Shown here: positions 1-6,641 of the stretch, piece by piece
Layout of the letters: every line of letters begins with the position of its first letter
Position numbering within the stretch: position 1 is the stretch's first letter
From: JAZQLP01 sp045542755
Lineage (GTDB): Bacteria > Bacillota > Clostridia > Oscillospirales > UBA644
Direction: 5' to 3'
NCBI GenBank assembly: GCA_045542755.1
Contig: JAZQLP010000009.1
Coordinates: forward strand, 1-8,253
DNA: 8,253 nt
Notes under the pieces: generated by a model
What the model was told of the DNA's origin: nothing
What the model saw: only the letters and a program-made list of their open reading frames with translations
The model's database searches: none
Made by a program: the position numbers and the translations under genes

Positions 1-959
1 ATCTTGTCAAAGGATGCGTGCTCGCCGCCCCAGATGTTGGTAAACATATCCACGTAAAGCATCATTTTGCATCCGCGCTTCTTTACCTCGCCATTGAGCC
101 AATTAAAATGCTCTATGTAAAGCTCGGTGGCCTTTTCGATACCGAAAACGTCCTTAAGCTCGAAGGGTTCGTCGCCGCCCACGTGGATAATGCCCTGACC
201 GAAGGCCTCCACGGTGGTGTCGAGGAGCTTTAAGATAAGCTTTCTGGTCTTGGGATTTGTGGGGTCAAGAACTGCGGTGGGGGTTACGGTGCCGTCCTTG
301 TTGGTCTTGGGTAGCATATACTTTGCAAAGTCGCGGAGCATGCAGTTTTTATGCCAATGACCAAGAAGATTTATAATGGGGCGTACAGACACGCCGTAGC
401 TTCTGCCGTAGGCAACCATTTCCTGCCATTCGGAAACGGGAACGGGGTCGGAGTACTTGCCAAAGTCGGGCAGGTCGGGGATTGCGATAGTGTCCTCTAT
501 GTAAGGGAAATAGGTATTATACTTGTAGTAGGAGCAGCGTCTTATCATATCCTTGAAGTTGTCAAGGGTGGATATCTGTCCTCTGGAAATATCGTCAGAG
601 TATCCTCTGAAGTCCTTGTCGGGGCAGTCCTGTGCAGTAAAGGCCTCTATAACGCCACCGTTAAGGGCGCCAAGCTGGGCAAGGGATACCAGAGCGTAGT
701 AGCCGCCTGCGGGGTCGGAGCAGGATACGGCTATCTTTTCCTCGGTAGCTTCTATTTTATACTCTTCCTTGGAAAGGGATTCATCAGCTACGAGAGATAT
801 GGGCTTTGCGCCGCCAAGCTCCACGTCAAAATCCTTAAACACATCCTCCCATACGGGGATATATGCCTTGAACATATCGGTCAGGGAGTAGTCGGCAAGA
901 CGAAGCTGTCCCCCGTTAGCTTTGATCTTCTTTATCTTGGGAATTGTGTTGGTTTTCAT
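1..959 (-). CDS. Glycoside hydrolase family 20 protein (beta-N-acetylhexosaminidase-like), partial, 3' end outside window
   Basis: I translated this minus-strand frame by hand; it is open without a stop from an ATG at 959-957 to the left edge (319 codons), so the C-terminus is missing. A Shine-Dalgarno GGAGG sits at 966-970, 6-7 nt before the ATG. GH20 enzymes remove terminal N-acetylglucosamine or N-acetylgalactosamine from glycans by substrate-assisted catalysis. Roughly residues 40-110 resemble the GH20 N-terminal alpha/beta domain. The TIM barrel starts near FRGYSDDISRG (117-127), and HVGGDE (259-264) carries the family's catalytic Asp-Glu pair, D263 and E264. The start MKTNTIPKIKKIKANGG has no hydrophobic signal segment, so the enzyme is probably cytoplasmic and would act on imported amino-sugar oligosaccharides. 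It is transcribed away from the pantothenate kinase operon from its own promoter. The family call is firm; substrate and exact activity are not determined. Confidence 0.88.
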   Translation of the reverse strand, partial: MKTNTIPKIKKIKANGGQLRLADYSLTDMFKAYIPVWEDVFKDFDVELGGAKPISLVADESLSKEEYKIEATEEKIAVSCSDPAGGYYALVSLAQLGALNGGVIEAFTAQDCPDKDFRGYSDDISRGQISTLDNFKDMIRRCSYYKYNTYFPYIEDTIAIPDLPDFGKYSDPVPVSEWQEMVAYGRSYGVSVRPIINLLGHWHKNCMLRDFAKYMLPKTNKDGTVTPTAVLDPTNPKTRKLILKLLDTTVEAFGQGIIHVGGDEPFELKDVFGIEKATELYIEHFNWLNGEVKKRGCKMMLYVDMFTNIWGGEHASFDK

Positions 960-972
960 TTCTGTCCTCCGC

Positions 973-996
973 GTATAATAATTATATATATTATAC
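973..996. repeat. Perfect 8-bp inverted repeat over the GH20 -10 box (possible operator)
   Basis: GTATAATA at 973-980 is the exact reverse complement of TATTATAC at 989-996, with 8 bp between. The right arm covers the -10 hexamer of the GH20 promoter and the left arm lies in the start of the transcript, the place where a repressor would block transcription. The arms are almost pure A/T, so chance symmetry in an AT-rich promoter is a real alternative. No regulator gene is in the window. Confidence 0.35.
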
Positions 997-1018
997 TATT
1001 GTTTTACTGCTTTGTCAA
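990..1018 (-). promoter_or_regulatory. Consensus sigma-A promoter for the GH20 gene
   Basis: On the minus strand TTGACA (1018-1013) is followed by exactly 17 bp and then TATAAT (995-990); both hexamers match the housekeeping consensus at every position. Transcription should begin near 983, giving a leader of about 25 nt to the ATG at 959 that includes the GGAGG site. A perfect dyad overlaps the -10 box, so this strong promoter may be repressed by a bound protein. Confidence 0.85.
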
Positions 1019-1296
1019 TAGAGAGATAGGAATGTTCGATTGTTACAGAATTGTGTCAATGCTCCCCGTCACACTTCTGCCGTATATGTCCTTAATCTTA
1101 CATAAAAACGATAAAAAGGCAAACTCTCCCCTTTTACGTAGAAAAGTTTACATTTAGGGGATATAATAAATTATAAAAAAGAGGTAACCACGGCTTAAAT
1201 TTTAATTTATGTAAAATTAGTTATGTCTTTATTACCAATTCGTTACATTTTACAAATATTCAACATTTCCGGATATACCCGAAAGGCAGAAGCGCC

Positions 1297-2139
1297 ATGA
1301 AAACAGTTATAGGAATAGACGTGGGGGGCTCCACCACCAAAATAATCGGAGTCAGATTTGAAGGACAGAATACACGCCCCATACTTATGCAGCCCCTTCA
1401 GGTAAAGGCTAACGACCCCAAGACCTCCATTTACGGAGCTTTCGGCCGTTATATAAGTGAAAACGGCATGAAGATAACCGATATTTCCCGAATAATGGTC
1501 ACGGGTGTCGGCTCAACCTTTATCAAGGAGGATATTTACGGCATCCCCACCGTTCACGTGGAGGAGTTCGAGGCTCTGGGCCTTGGAGGTCTTTATTTAA
1601 CAGGTCTTGAAAACGCCGTAATAATCAGCATGGGCACCGGTACCTCATTTGTAAAGGCCGACAAGAATGGCAGCCGTCACCTTGGCGGTACGGGCGTTGG
1701 CGGTGGCACTCTGGTAGGCCTCTCCTCCCAGATGCTTGACGTAAGACATTTTGACTCTATAGTTGAGATGTCCACCCGCGGCGACCTGGCAAACGTTGAC
1801 CTTACCGTTGGGGATATATCAAAGAGAAAGATATCCACCCTTAACGAAGAAACCACAGCCTCCAACTTCGGCAAGATAAAGGACAACGTTACAAAGGACG
1901 ATATTGCCAAGGGTATTGTGAATATGATATTCCAGACCGTGGGCATTATGGCCGTTTTTGCCTGCAATAACGACGGCACAAAGGATGCCGTTCTTTGCGG
2001 AAGCCTTGCCACGATCCCCGATACGGCGGCATACTTTGATATGATAGAAAAGCTCCACGGAATCACCTTCCACCTCCCCGAATATCCCGAATACTGCACT
2101 GCCATCGGTGCCACACTAAAAGAAGAAATCGGGGGTTAA
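1297..2139 (+). CDS. coaW: Type II pantothenate kinase
   Basis: This 280-residue enzyme phosphorylates pantothenate with ATP, the first step of coenzyme A synthesis, in the cytoplasm. It has the ASKHA fold: phosphate-1 loop GIDVGGSTTK (6-15), the VEEFEALGLGG segment (88-98) holding the acidic residue expected for catalysis (E89 or E90), the second nucleotide loop SMGTGTS (111-117), and the glycine-rich HLGGTGVGGGTLVGL (128-142) typical of type II PanK, with R127 just before it. The C-terminus YCTAIGATL (266-274) is also family-typical. Length fits Staphylococcus CoaW (about 267 residues). The ATG at 1297 has a modest AAAGG (1282-1286) 10 nt upstream, rather far for an ideal site. It opens a three-gene operon; the next gene begins 2 nt after its stop. 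Type II enzymes are generally resistant to CoA feedback, but that is family knowledge, not visible here. The related BadF-type activator ATPases are less likely because the PanK loops match so closely. Confidence 0.93.
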   Translation: MKTVIGIDVGGSTTKIIGVRFEGQNTRPILMQPLQVKANDPKTSIYGAFGRYISENGMKITDISRIMVTGVGSTFIKEDIYGIPTVHVEEFEALGLGGLYLTGLENAVIISMGTGTSFVKADKNGSRHLGGTGVGGGTLVGLSSQMLDVRHFDSIVEMSTRGDLANVDLTVGDISKRKISTLNEETTASNFGKIKDNVTKDDIAKGIVNMIFQTVGIMAVFACNNDGTKDAVLCGSLATIPDTAAYFDMIEKLHGITFHLPEYPEYCTAIGATLKEEIGG

Positions 2140-2141
2140 AA

Positions 2142-2696
2142 ATGAGTTTTAAAGTTGTAAGAGCCGTTCCCGCCGATGCGGTGGAAATGGCGTATACCAA
2201 GCTTAACGCCTGGAAGGAGTGCTACGCTGAGCTTCTCCCCCTCTCCTATATAGAGAAGGAGACCGAGTTTGAGGAAAACTACTTCACATACCAGAAGCTT
2301 GCCCTCCAGCCCGGACATATGATGTTCGTTATAATGTTTAACAACGTTATGGTGGGAATGTTTGAGCTTAAAGGAAATTCGGAGCCCGACCTTGGGGACG
2401 AATACTGTCAGCTTAACAACATCTACTTCCTCCCCATGTACTGGAATAAGGGCTTTGGAAAGAGAGCATTCAGATACGTTAAAAAGATAGCAAAGACCAG
2501 AAAGTACTCCAAAATATACCTTTGGACATTTGCGAAAAACACCAGAGCCAAGTACTTTTTTGAAATCTGCGGCTTTAAGCCCGACGGTCACTCCCGAAAA
2601 GTAAGGGTATCCCCCGACGAGGAAGTTGAGCAGATCCGTATGGTAAGGGAGGACCTTTCCACCCCCGAAACAGCTTTCAGAAGAGGTAATGACTGA
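2142..2696 (+). CDS. GNAT-family N-acetyltransferase
   Basis: This 184-residue cytoplasmic protein should transfer an acyl group, usually acetyl, from acyl-CoA to an amine. The N-terminal AVPADA...AWKECYAELLP (8-33) matches the first strand and helix of a common GNAT subgroup. The CoA pyrophosphate loop is in LNNIYFLPMYWNKGFGKRAF (91-110), where the usual Q/RxxGxG appears as NKGFGK. The C-terminal NTRAKYFFEICGFKPDG (133-149) is the typical motif B with the Asn and the GF turn. The ATG lies 2 nt after the pantothenate kinase stop, with GGGGG (2131-2135) as a weak Shine-Dalgarno inside the kinase's last codons, so translation is probably coupled. The substrate cannot be read from the sequence; small-molecule, antibiotic or protein N-acetylation are all open. 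Its place directly behind a CoA-synthesis gene is suggestive but does not define function. Confidence 0.87.
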   Translation: MSFKVVRAVPADAVEMAYTKLNAWKECYAELLPLSYIEKETEFEENYFTYQKLALQPGHMMFVIMFNNVMVGMFELKGNSEPDLGDEYCQLNNIYFLPMYWNKGFGKRAFRYVKKIAKTRKYSKIYLWTFAKNTRAKYFFEICGFKPDGHSRKVRVSPDEEVEQIRMVREDLSTPETAFRRGND

Positions 2697-3069
2697 TATG
2701 GCAGAAAAGAAGACCCCCATACAGGAGCTTTACGATAAGATTCCCTCCTTTAGCTGCCGAGAGGGCTGTTACGACTGCTGTGACAATCAGATACAGTTCG
2801 CCCCCGAAGAGGCAGAGAGGGTGGGCGGCTTTAACTACACCGAAAGGCTTTGCCCCCACGTTAAGGACGGCAGATGCTCGGTGCATCAGAACAGAGCCTT
2901 TATTTGCAGAATATACGGCTCCAGCGAGATAATGCCCTGCCCCCACGGCTACGGCCCCGAAAAGCCCCTGACAAAAGACGAAACCTACGCCCTTCTCCGA
3001 GAGTACCTCAGACTTATGAGGGAGCAGGAGGAAGAGTGCGCCAAGTGCAAAAAATGTGATATTGAATAA
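2689..3069 (+). CDS. YkgJ-type cysteine-cluster protein (putative Zn or Fe-S binding)
   Basis: This 126-residue protein has the YkgJ (UPF0153) pattern: CREGCYDCC gives CxxxCxxCC at C23, C27, C30 and C31, followed by C55, C63, C73 and C84 in the usual CP...GRCSVH...FICRIYG...C order. The family is thought to bind a metal ion or iron-sulfur cluster; its reaction is unsettled. An extra C-terminal CAKCKKC (C117, C120, C123) adds a second possible metal site after a charged helix. The first ATG (2689) overlaps the acetyltransferase by 8 nt. A second ATG at 2698 (protein MAEKKTPIQEL...) would leave one base between the genes. The AAGAGG at 2681-2686 is 2 nt from the first and 11 nt from the second, so neither spacing is ideal and the start is uncertain by three codons. 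It is the last gene of the operon, with a terminator 5 nt after its stop. There is no signal peptide. Confidence 0.85.
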   Translation: MTDMAEKKTPIQELYDKIPSFSCREGCYDCCDNQIQFAPEEAERVGGFNYTERLCPHVKDGRCSVHQNRAFICRIYGSSEIMPCPHGYGPEKPLTKDETYALLREYLRLMREQEEECAKCKKCDIE

Positions 3070-3073
3070 ACAG

Positions 3074-3101
3074 AAAAGCTGTTCCCGAGGGAACAGCTTT
3101 T
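3074..3101. terminator. Bidirectional rho-independent terminator between convergent operons
   Basis: AAAAGCTGTTCCC (3074-3086) pairs with GGGAACAGCTTTT (3089-3101) without a mismatch, about 12 bp of stem with a tiny CGAG loop. Rightward it ends in CTTTTATTTTG, a good U-tract for the kinase operon; leftward the other arm ends in CTTTTCTGTTTATT, a fair U-tract for the arginine operon. Its right arm overlaps the stop codon of the leftward gene (3100-3102). Confidence 0.92.
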
Positions 3102-3855
3102 ATTTTGCAACGTATAGATACCCTCTCCCCTTTTTGCCGCAAACCTCAATGAGATTCAGGGCGCGAAGGACGGTGAGAATAGATGATACCTCTTTTTGCT
3201 TTAGGCCGTTATGGGTGGCAAAGTCCTTTGAGGTAAACTCCCCTTGGGGCAGACCATTTGGGAGAAGGTCAAGGTAATCCTCGGTATTCTCCACCAAAAT
3301 CTCCTCAACAAGCTCTCTCGGTACCCTGTCGGTACGATGGGAGCCTCTTTTTTTGCTCTCATCCCATCCGCAAAGGAGTCTCACGTCGGTGGTGGTCATA
3401 AGGAGAATTCTTATGCTGAACGAGGGGTGGGAAAGGTACTCCCTTATCCAGTAAAGCTCGGCAAAAATATCGCTGGGTTTCCCCTTTTTGGGGCTTTTGT
3501 GGGGCGGTGTCATCTCTCCCGTTTGAGGGTCGAGCCACACCACATCCTTACTTACCGCAACGGGAAATACCACAGTCACCCTGCCTACGGAAAGGAAGGC
3601 TTCCAGCTTCTTTTTCATGTTACGGAAGGCGCGGGTCTGTATTTCGATTATGCCGTCGCCGTTAAGGATATCGGCAACGAAGCGGCCAATCTTTATCTCG
3701 TGACGGGAAATATCGGGCTCAAAATAAAGCTTAAGGGTCTTATGCAAAGACCCTTCGTTTAGTCGCCCAATGCCCTGAAAGGAAGAAAGGTCTGCATCTG
3801 CGGCCTTTAAGGCGGCGGCAAACCTCTCTCTATCCCCTAAAAGGCGGGGACTCAT
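3100..3855 (-). CDS. Conserved protein: PD-(D/E)XK-nuclease-like domain plus C-terminal winged helix
   Basis: I do not know a characterised homologue of this 251-residue protein. Residues 36-83 read SLHKTLKLYFEPD...HEIKIGRFVADILNGDGIIEIQTR...KKL. The order of acidic E53, then D62 at the end of a strand, then E71-I-Q73 in the next strand, resembles the PD-(D/E)XK core (D-X8-ExQ); BglII uses an ExQ version of this motif. A following strand GRVTVVFPVAVSKDVVWLD (91-109) fits such a fold. Residues 208-250 (TSKDFATHNGLKQKEVSSILTVLRALNLIEVCGKKGRGYLYVA) look like a winged helix-turn-helix with a beta wing, which could bind DNA. The ATG overlaps the argH stop as ATGA (3852-3855), so translation is probably coupled; it is the last gene of the arginine-gene run. 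The gene prediction is firm; the nuclease idea is inference from motif layout only, and the domain could be catalytically inactive or a DNA- or RNA-binding regulator. Confidence 0.72.
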   Translation of the reverse strand: MSPRLLGDRERFAAALKAADADLSSFQGIGRLNEGSLHKTLKLYFEPDISRHEIKIGRFVADILNGDGIIEIQTRAFRNMKKKLEAFLSVGRVTVVFPVAVSKDVVWLDPQTGEMTPPHKSPKKGKPSDIFAELYWIREYLSHPSFSIRILLMTTTDVRLLCGWDESKKRGSHRTDRVPRELVEEILVENTEDYLDLLPNGLPQGEFTSKDFATHNGLKQKEVSSILTVLRALNLIEVCGKKGRGYLYVAK

Positions 3856-5234
3856 ATTTTATAAGCCTTTACAAAGGCCTTCATTTTTTCGATCTGTTTT
3901 GCCAGAGCCTCGGGGGCGGGGCCTCCGTCGGCGGCTCTGCCCTTGACGCAGTTGTCAAGGTTTATAGCGTCGTATACGTCCTCTTCAAAGGTGGGGCAAA
4001 GCTCCTTATACTCGGCCATGGAGAGGCTTTCAAGCTCCTTGCCCGTGGACTCGCAGTAGGCTACAAGCTTACCGACAAGCTTATACGCATCGCGGACGGG
4101 CATACCCTTTTTGGTCAGGTAATCGGCGCAGTCGGGGGCGTTGATATAGCCCTTTGCGGCGGCTCTGCGGAGGGTTTCCTTCTTGACGGTCATGGTGGCA
4201 ATCATGGGAGTGAACACCTTAAGACAGCCCTTTACCGTGTCTGCGGCATCAAAGATAGCCTCTTTATCCTCCTGCATATCCTTGTTATACGCCAGGGGCA
4301 GACCCTTGAGCATTGTGAGAAGGGACATAAGATGCCCGTAGACGCGGCCCGTCTTGCCGCGGCAAAGCTCGGCAACGTCGGGGTTTTTCTTCTGGGGCAT
4401 TATGGAAGAGCCGGTAGCGTAGGCATCGTCAAGGGAGATAAATGAGAACTCGGAGCTGCACCAGAGTATTATCTCCTCGGAAAATCTTGACAGATGGGTC
4501 ATTATAAGGGAAAGGGCAGAGGCGTATTCAACCAGAAAATCCCTGTCCGAAACGCCGTCGATACTGTTTTCGCAAATTCCCGAAAAGCCCAGAGCCTCTG
4601 CGGTCATATTTCTGTTAATGGGATAGGTGGTAGTGGCAAGAGCGCCCGATCCCAGAGGAGAATAGTCCATTCTCTTATAGCAATCGGCAAGTCGGGTAAG
4701 GTCACGGCTGAACATCTGCGCGTAGGCCATAATGTAGAAGCCGAAGGTTACGGGCTGTGCTCTCTGAAGGTGGGTGTAGGCGGGCATTACGTAGTCGGAG
4801 GTAGCCTCGGCCTTGTCCATAATAACCTCAATAAGGCTCTTTACGGCGGTGGCTACGCGGACGATATCCTTCTTTATATACAGACGGATATCCACCGCAA
4901 CCTGGTCGTTACGGCTACGGGCGGTGTGGAGGCGCTTGCCTATATCACCCAGACGGCGGGTAAGAATGGTTTCGATATTCATGTGAATATCTTCCGCATC
5001 GGGAGAGAGCTCCTCTGCGCCCGACTCGATGTCGGCCATAATCTTTTTAAGCTCGGCAACAATGGCCTCGCCGTCAGCGGCGGAAATTATGCCCTGATGA
5101 GCCAACATTGTGGCGTGGGCGATACTTCCCTCGATGTCCTCTTTATACATTCTGCCGTCAAAATGAATTGACTGGTTAAAATCGTTTACGTCGCCGTCAA
5201 CGTCCTTGGAAAAACGGCCGCTCCATATTTTCAT
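3852..5234 (-). CDS. argH: Argininosuccinate lyase
   Basis: This 460-residue enzyme splits argininosuccinate into arginine and fumarate, the last step of arginine synthesis; the family acts as a cytoplasmic homotetramer. The start MKIWSGRFSK is typical. TARSRNDQV (104-112) binds substrate, THLQRAQP (154-161) carries the catalytic histidine H155, and the fumarase/aspartase-superfamily signature GSSIMPQKKNPD (275-286) contains the catalytic serine S277 on its mobile loop. The length is normal and no key residue is missing. AAGAAGG at 5243-5249 lies 8 nt before the ATG and overlaps the stop of the upstream UPF0210 gene, so the intergenic gap is only 13 nt and the two are very likely cotranscribed. 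Its stop overlaps the next gene's start. It works directly after argG, from which it is separated by two non-arginine genes. The related adenylosuccinate lyase is excluded by the ArgH-specific N-terminus and SRNDQ motif. Confidence 0.97.
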   Translation of the reverse strand: MKIWSGRFSKDVDGDVNDFNQSIHFDGRMYKEDIEGSIAHATMLAHQGIISAADGEAIVAELKKIMADIESGAEELSPDAEDIHMNIETILTRRLGDIGKRLHTARSRNDQVAVDIRLYIKKDIVRVATAVKSLIEVIMDKAEATSDYVMPAYTHLQRAQPVTFGFYIMAYAQMFSRDLTRLADCYKRMDYSPLGSGALATTTYPINRNMTAEALGFSGICENSIDGVSDRDFLVEYASALSLIMTHLSRFSEEIILWCSSEFSFISLDDAYATGSSIMPQKKNPDVAELCRGKTGRVYGHLMSLLTMLKGLPLAYNKDMQEDKEAIFDAADTVKGCLKVFTPMIATMTVKKETLRRAAAKGYINAPDCADYLTKKGMPVRDAYKLVGKLVAYCESTGKELESLSMAEYKELCPTFEEDVYDAINLDNCVKGRAADGGPAPEALAKQIEKMKAFVKAYKI

Positions 5235-5247
5235 AACGTTATCCTTC

Positions 5248-6618
5248 TTAATTTTTAAGACTCTGAATAGGTGCGGGGATTCTGCCGCCGCGGGAGATGA
5301 ATTTCTCGGAAGAGAAGGGGCTTACGGGCATTACGGGTGCGTTGCCCAGAAGGCCGCCGAACTCAACGCTGTCGCCAACCTTTTTGCCGTATGCGGGGAT
5401 GATTCTTACGGCGGTGGTCTTATTGTTTACCATACCTATGGCCATTTCGTCGGCAATGATTGCGGAGATGGTTTCGGCAGAGGTGTCGCCGGGAACGGCT
5501 ATCATATCAAGACCTACGGAGCATACGCAGGTCATGGCTTCAAGCTTTTCAAGTGACAAGGCTCCGGCATTGACAGCGGCTATCATACCTGCGTCCTCGG
5601 ATACGGGGATAAATGCGCCCGAAAGTCCGCCAACGTGGGAGGATGCCATAACGCCGCCCTTCTTTACAGCGTCGTTAAGGAGAGCCAAAGCGGCGGTGGT
5701 GCCGTGGGTACCGCACTTTTCAAGACCCATGGACTCCAGAATGTAGGCAACGGAGTCGCCAACCTCGGGGGTGGGGGCAAGAGAAAGGTCAACTATACCG
5801 AAGGGCACGTTAAGACGCTTGGAAGCCTCGGTGGCCACAAGCTGACCTATACGTGTTATCTTAAAGGCGGTCTTTTTAATGGTTTCGGCAATTTCAGAGA
5901 AGTCCACAAGACCCTTTTCCTTTTCAAGTCTTTCAAGGGCGTACTTTACAACACCGGGGCCGGAAACGCCAACGTTTATGGCGCAATCGGCCTCACCGTC
6001 ACCGTGGAAAGCGCCCGCCATAAAGGGGTTGTCCTGAGGAACGTTGGAGAATACCACAAGCTTTGCACAGCCTATGGAGGAATCGTCCTTGGTTATGTAT
6101 GCAAGGTCTTTTATGGTTCTGCCCATCATAGCAACGGCATCCATATTAATGCCTGCGCGGAGGGATGCAACGTTAACGGAGGAGCATACGTTTCTTGTGG
6201 TGGAGAGAGCCTCGGGAATAGAGGCAATGAGAGCCTTATCGCTTTCGGTAAAGCCCTTCTGAACCATGGCGGAAAAGCCGCCGATGAAGTTTATGCCGCA
6301 GGTGTCTGCCGCCCTCTGGAGAGCCTTGGCAAAGGGCACCAAATCAGAGGCTCTGGATGCAGCGGCAACCTGCGCTATGGGGGTTACGGAGATACGCTTG
6401 TTGATAATGGGTACTCCGTATTCCTTTTCAAGAGCTTCGCCGGTACTGACAAGGTCTTTTGCTTTACGGCAAATTTTATCGTATATTCTGTCGCAAGCCG
6501 AGTTTACGTCCTCGGAAGCGCAGTCAAAAAGAGATATACCCATGGTTATGGTACGCACGTCAAAGTGCTCCTGGGTTATCATATTTATAGTTTCAAGAAT
6601 GTCGGTGTCTTTTATCAT
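5248..6618 (-). CDS. UPF0210/DUF711 family protein (PFL-like)
   Basis: This 456-residue protein matches the UPF0210 (DUF711, 'PFL family') group in full, from MIKDTDILETINMI...FDVRTITMGISL to GRIPAPIQSLKN. Glycine-rich conserved stretches include NFIGGFSAMVQKG (110-122), INVGVSGPGVVKYAL (214-228), DLSLAPTPEVGDSVA (277-291), GTHGTTAALALLNDAVKKGG (303-322) and GGLSGAFIPVSED (330-342). The family is structurally related to pyruvate formate-lyase, but I see no convincing C-terminal glycyl-radical motif, so PFL activity should not be assumed; the biochemical role is unknown. No signal peptide or membrane segment is evident. An AAAGGA-type site lies about 8 nt before the ATG, and the gene starts 23 nt after the UPF0237 ACT-domain gene. 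Those two families are neighbours in many Firmicutes, for example streptococci, which suggests a functional pair with the ACT protein sensing a small ligand. Here the pair lies between argG and argH. Confidence 0.92.
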   Translation of the reverse strand: MIKDTDILETINMITQEHFDVRTITMGISLFDCASEDVNSACDRIYDKICRKAKDLVSTGEALEKEYGVPIINKRISVTPIAQVAAASRASDLVPFAKALQRAADTCGINFIGGFSAMVQKGFTESDKALIASIPEALSTTRNVCSSVNVASLRAGINMDAVAMMGRTIKDLAYITKDDSSIGCAKLVVFSNVPQDNPFMAGAFHGDGEADCAINVGVSGPGVVKYALERLEKEKGLVDFSEIAETIKKTAFKITRIGQLVATEASKRLNVPFGIVDLSLAPTPEVGDSVAYILESMGLEKCGTHGTTAALALLNDAVKKGGVMASSHVGGLSGAFIPVSEDAGMIAAVNAGALSLEKLEAMTCVCSVGLDMIAVPGDTSAETISAIIADEMAIGMVNNKTTAVRIIPAYGKKVGDSVEFGGLLGNAPVMPVSPFSSEKFISRGGRIPAPIQSLKN

Positions 6619-6641
6619 GACTTGTTTCCTTTAAACATTAA

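Larger units (their letters stand above)
960..1296. other. AT-rich divergent intergenic region
   Basis: This 337-bp stretch lies between the divergent GH20 and pantothenate kinase genes and holds no convincing coding sequence. It contains the GH20 promoter and its dyad (973-1018). Further right are AATTTTA (1198-1204) facing TAAAATT (1212-1218), TGTAAAAT (1210-1217) facing ATTTTACA (1247-1254), and two copies of TTACATTT (1148-1155 and 1243-1250). For the rightward operon a TATAAT stands at 1162-1167 but has no good -35 at 16-18 bp; TTTACA (1147-1152) with TATAAA (1172-1177) at a 19-bp spacing is another weak option. I could not fix the rightward promoter. The 5' leader of the kinase mRNA could be 100 nt or more. 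Confidence 0.6.

Noticed and set aside
1025..1040. CGAACATTCC on the minus strand as a LexA (SOS) box
   Set aside because: Only one half-site is present; the GTTCG partner is missing.
1031..1059. A second minus-strand promoter, TTGACA (1059-1054) with AACATT (1036-1031) at 17 bp
   Set aside because: The -10 matches only three of six positions, and the perfect promoter 40 bp downstream explains the gene.
351..1157. A 268-codon plus-strand open frame
   Set aside because: It lies opposite the GH20 gene and then runs into the AT-rich intergenic region across the GH20 promoter; its translation resembles no protein family.
1677..2114. A 145-codon minus-strand open frame inside the pantothenate kinase
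   Set aside because: Antisense shadow; the plus-strand frame carries all kinase motifs.
4494..5171. A 225-codon plus-strand open frame
   Set aside because: Antisense shadow of argH, without a start site or motif.
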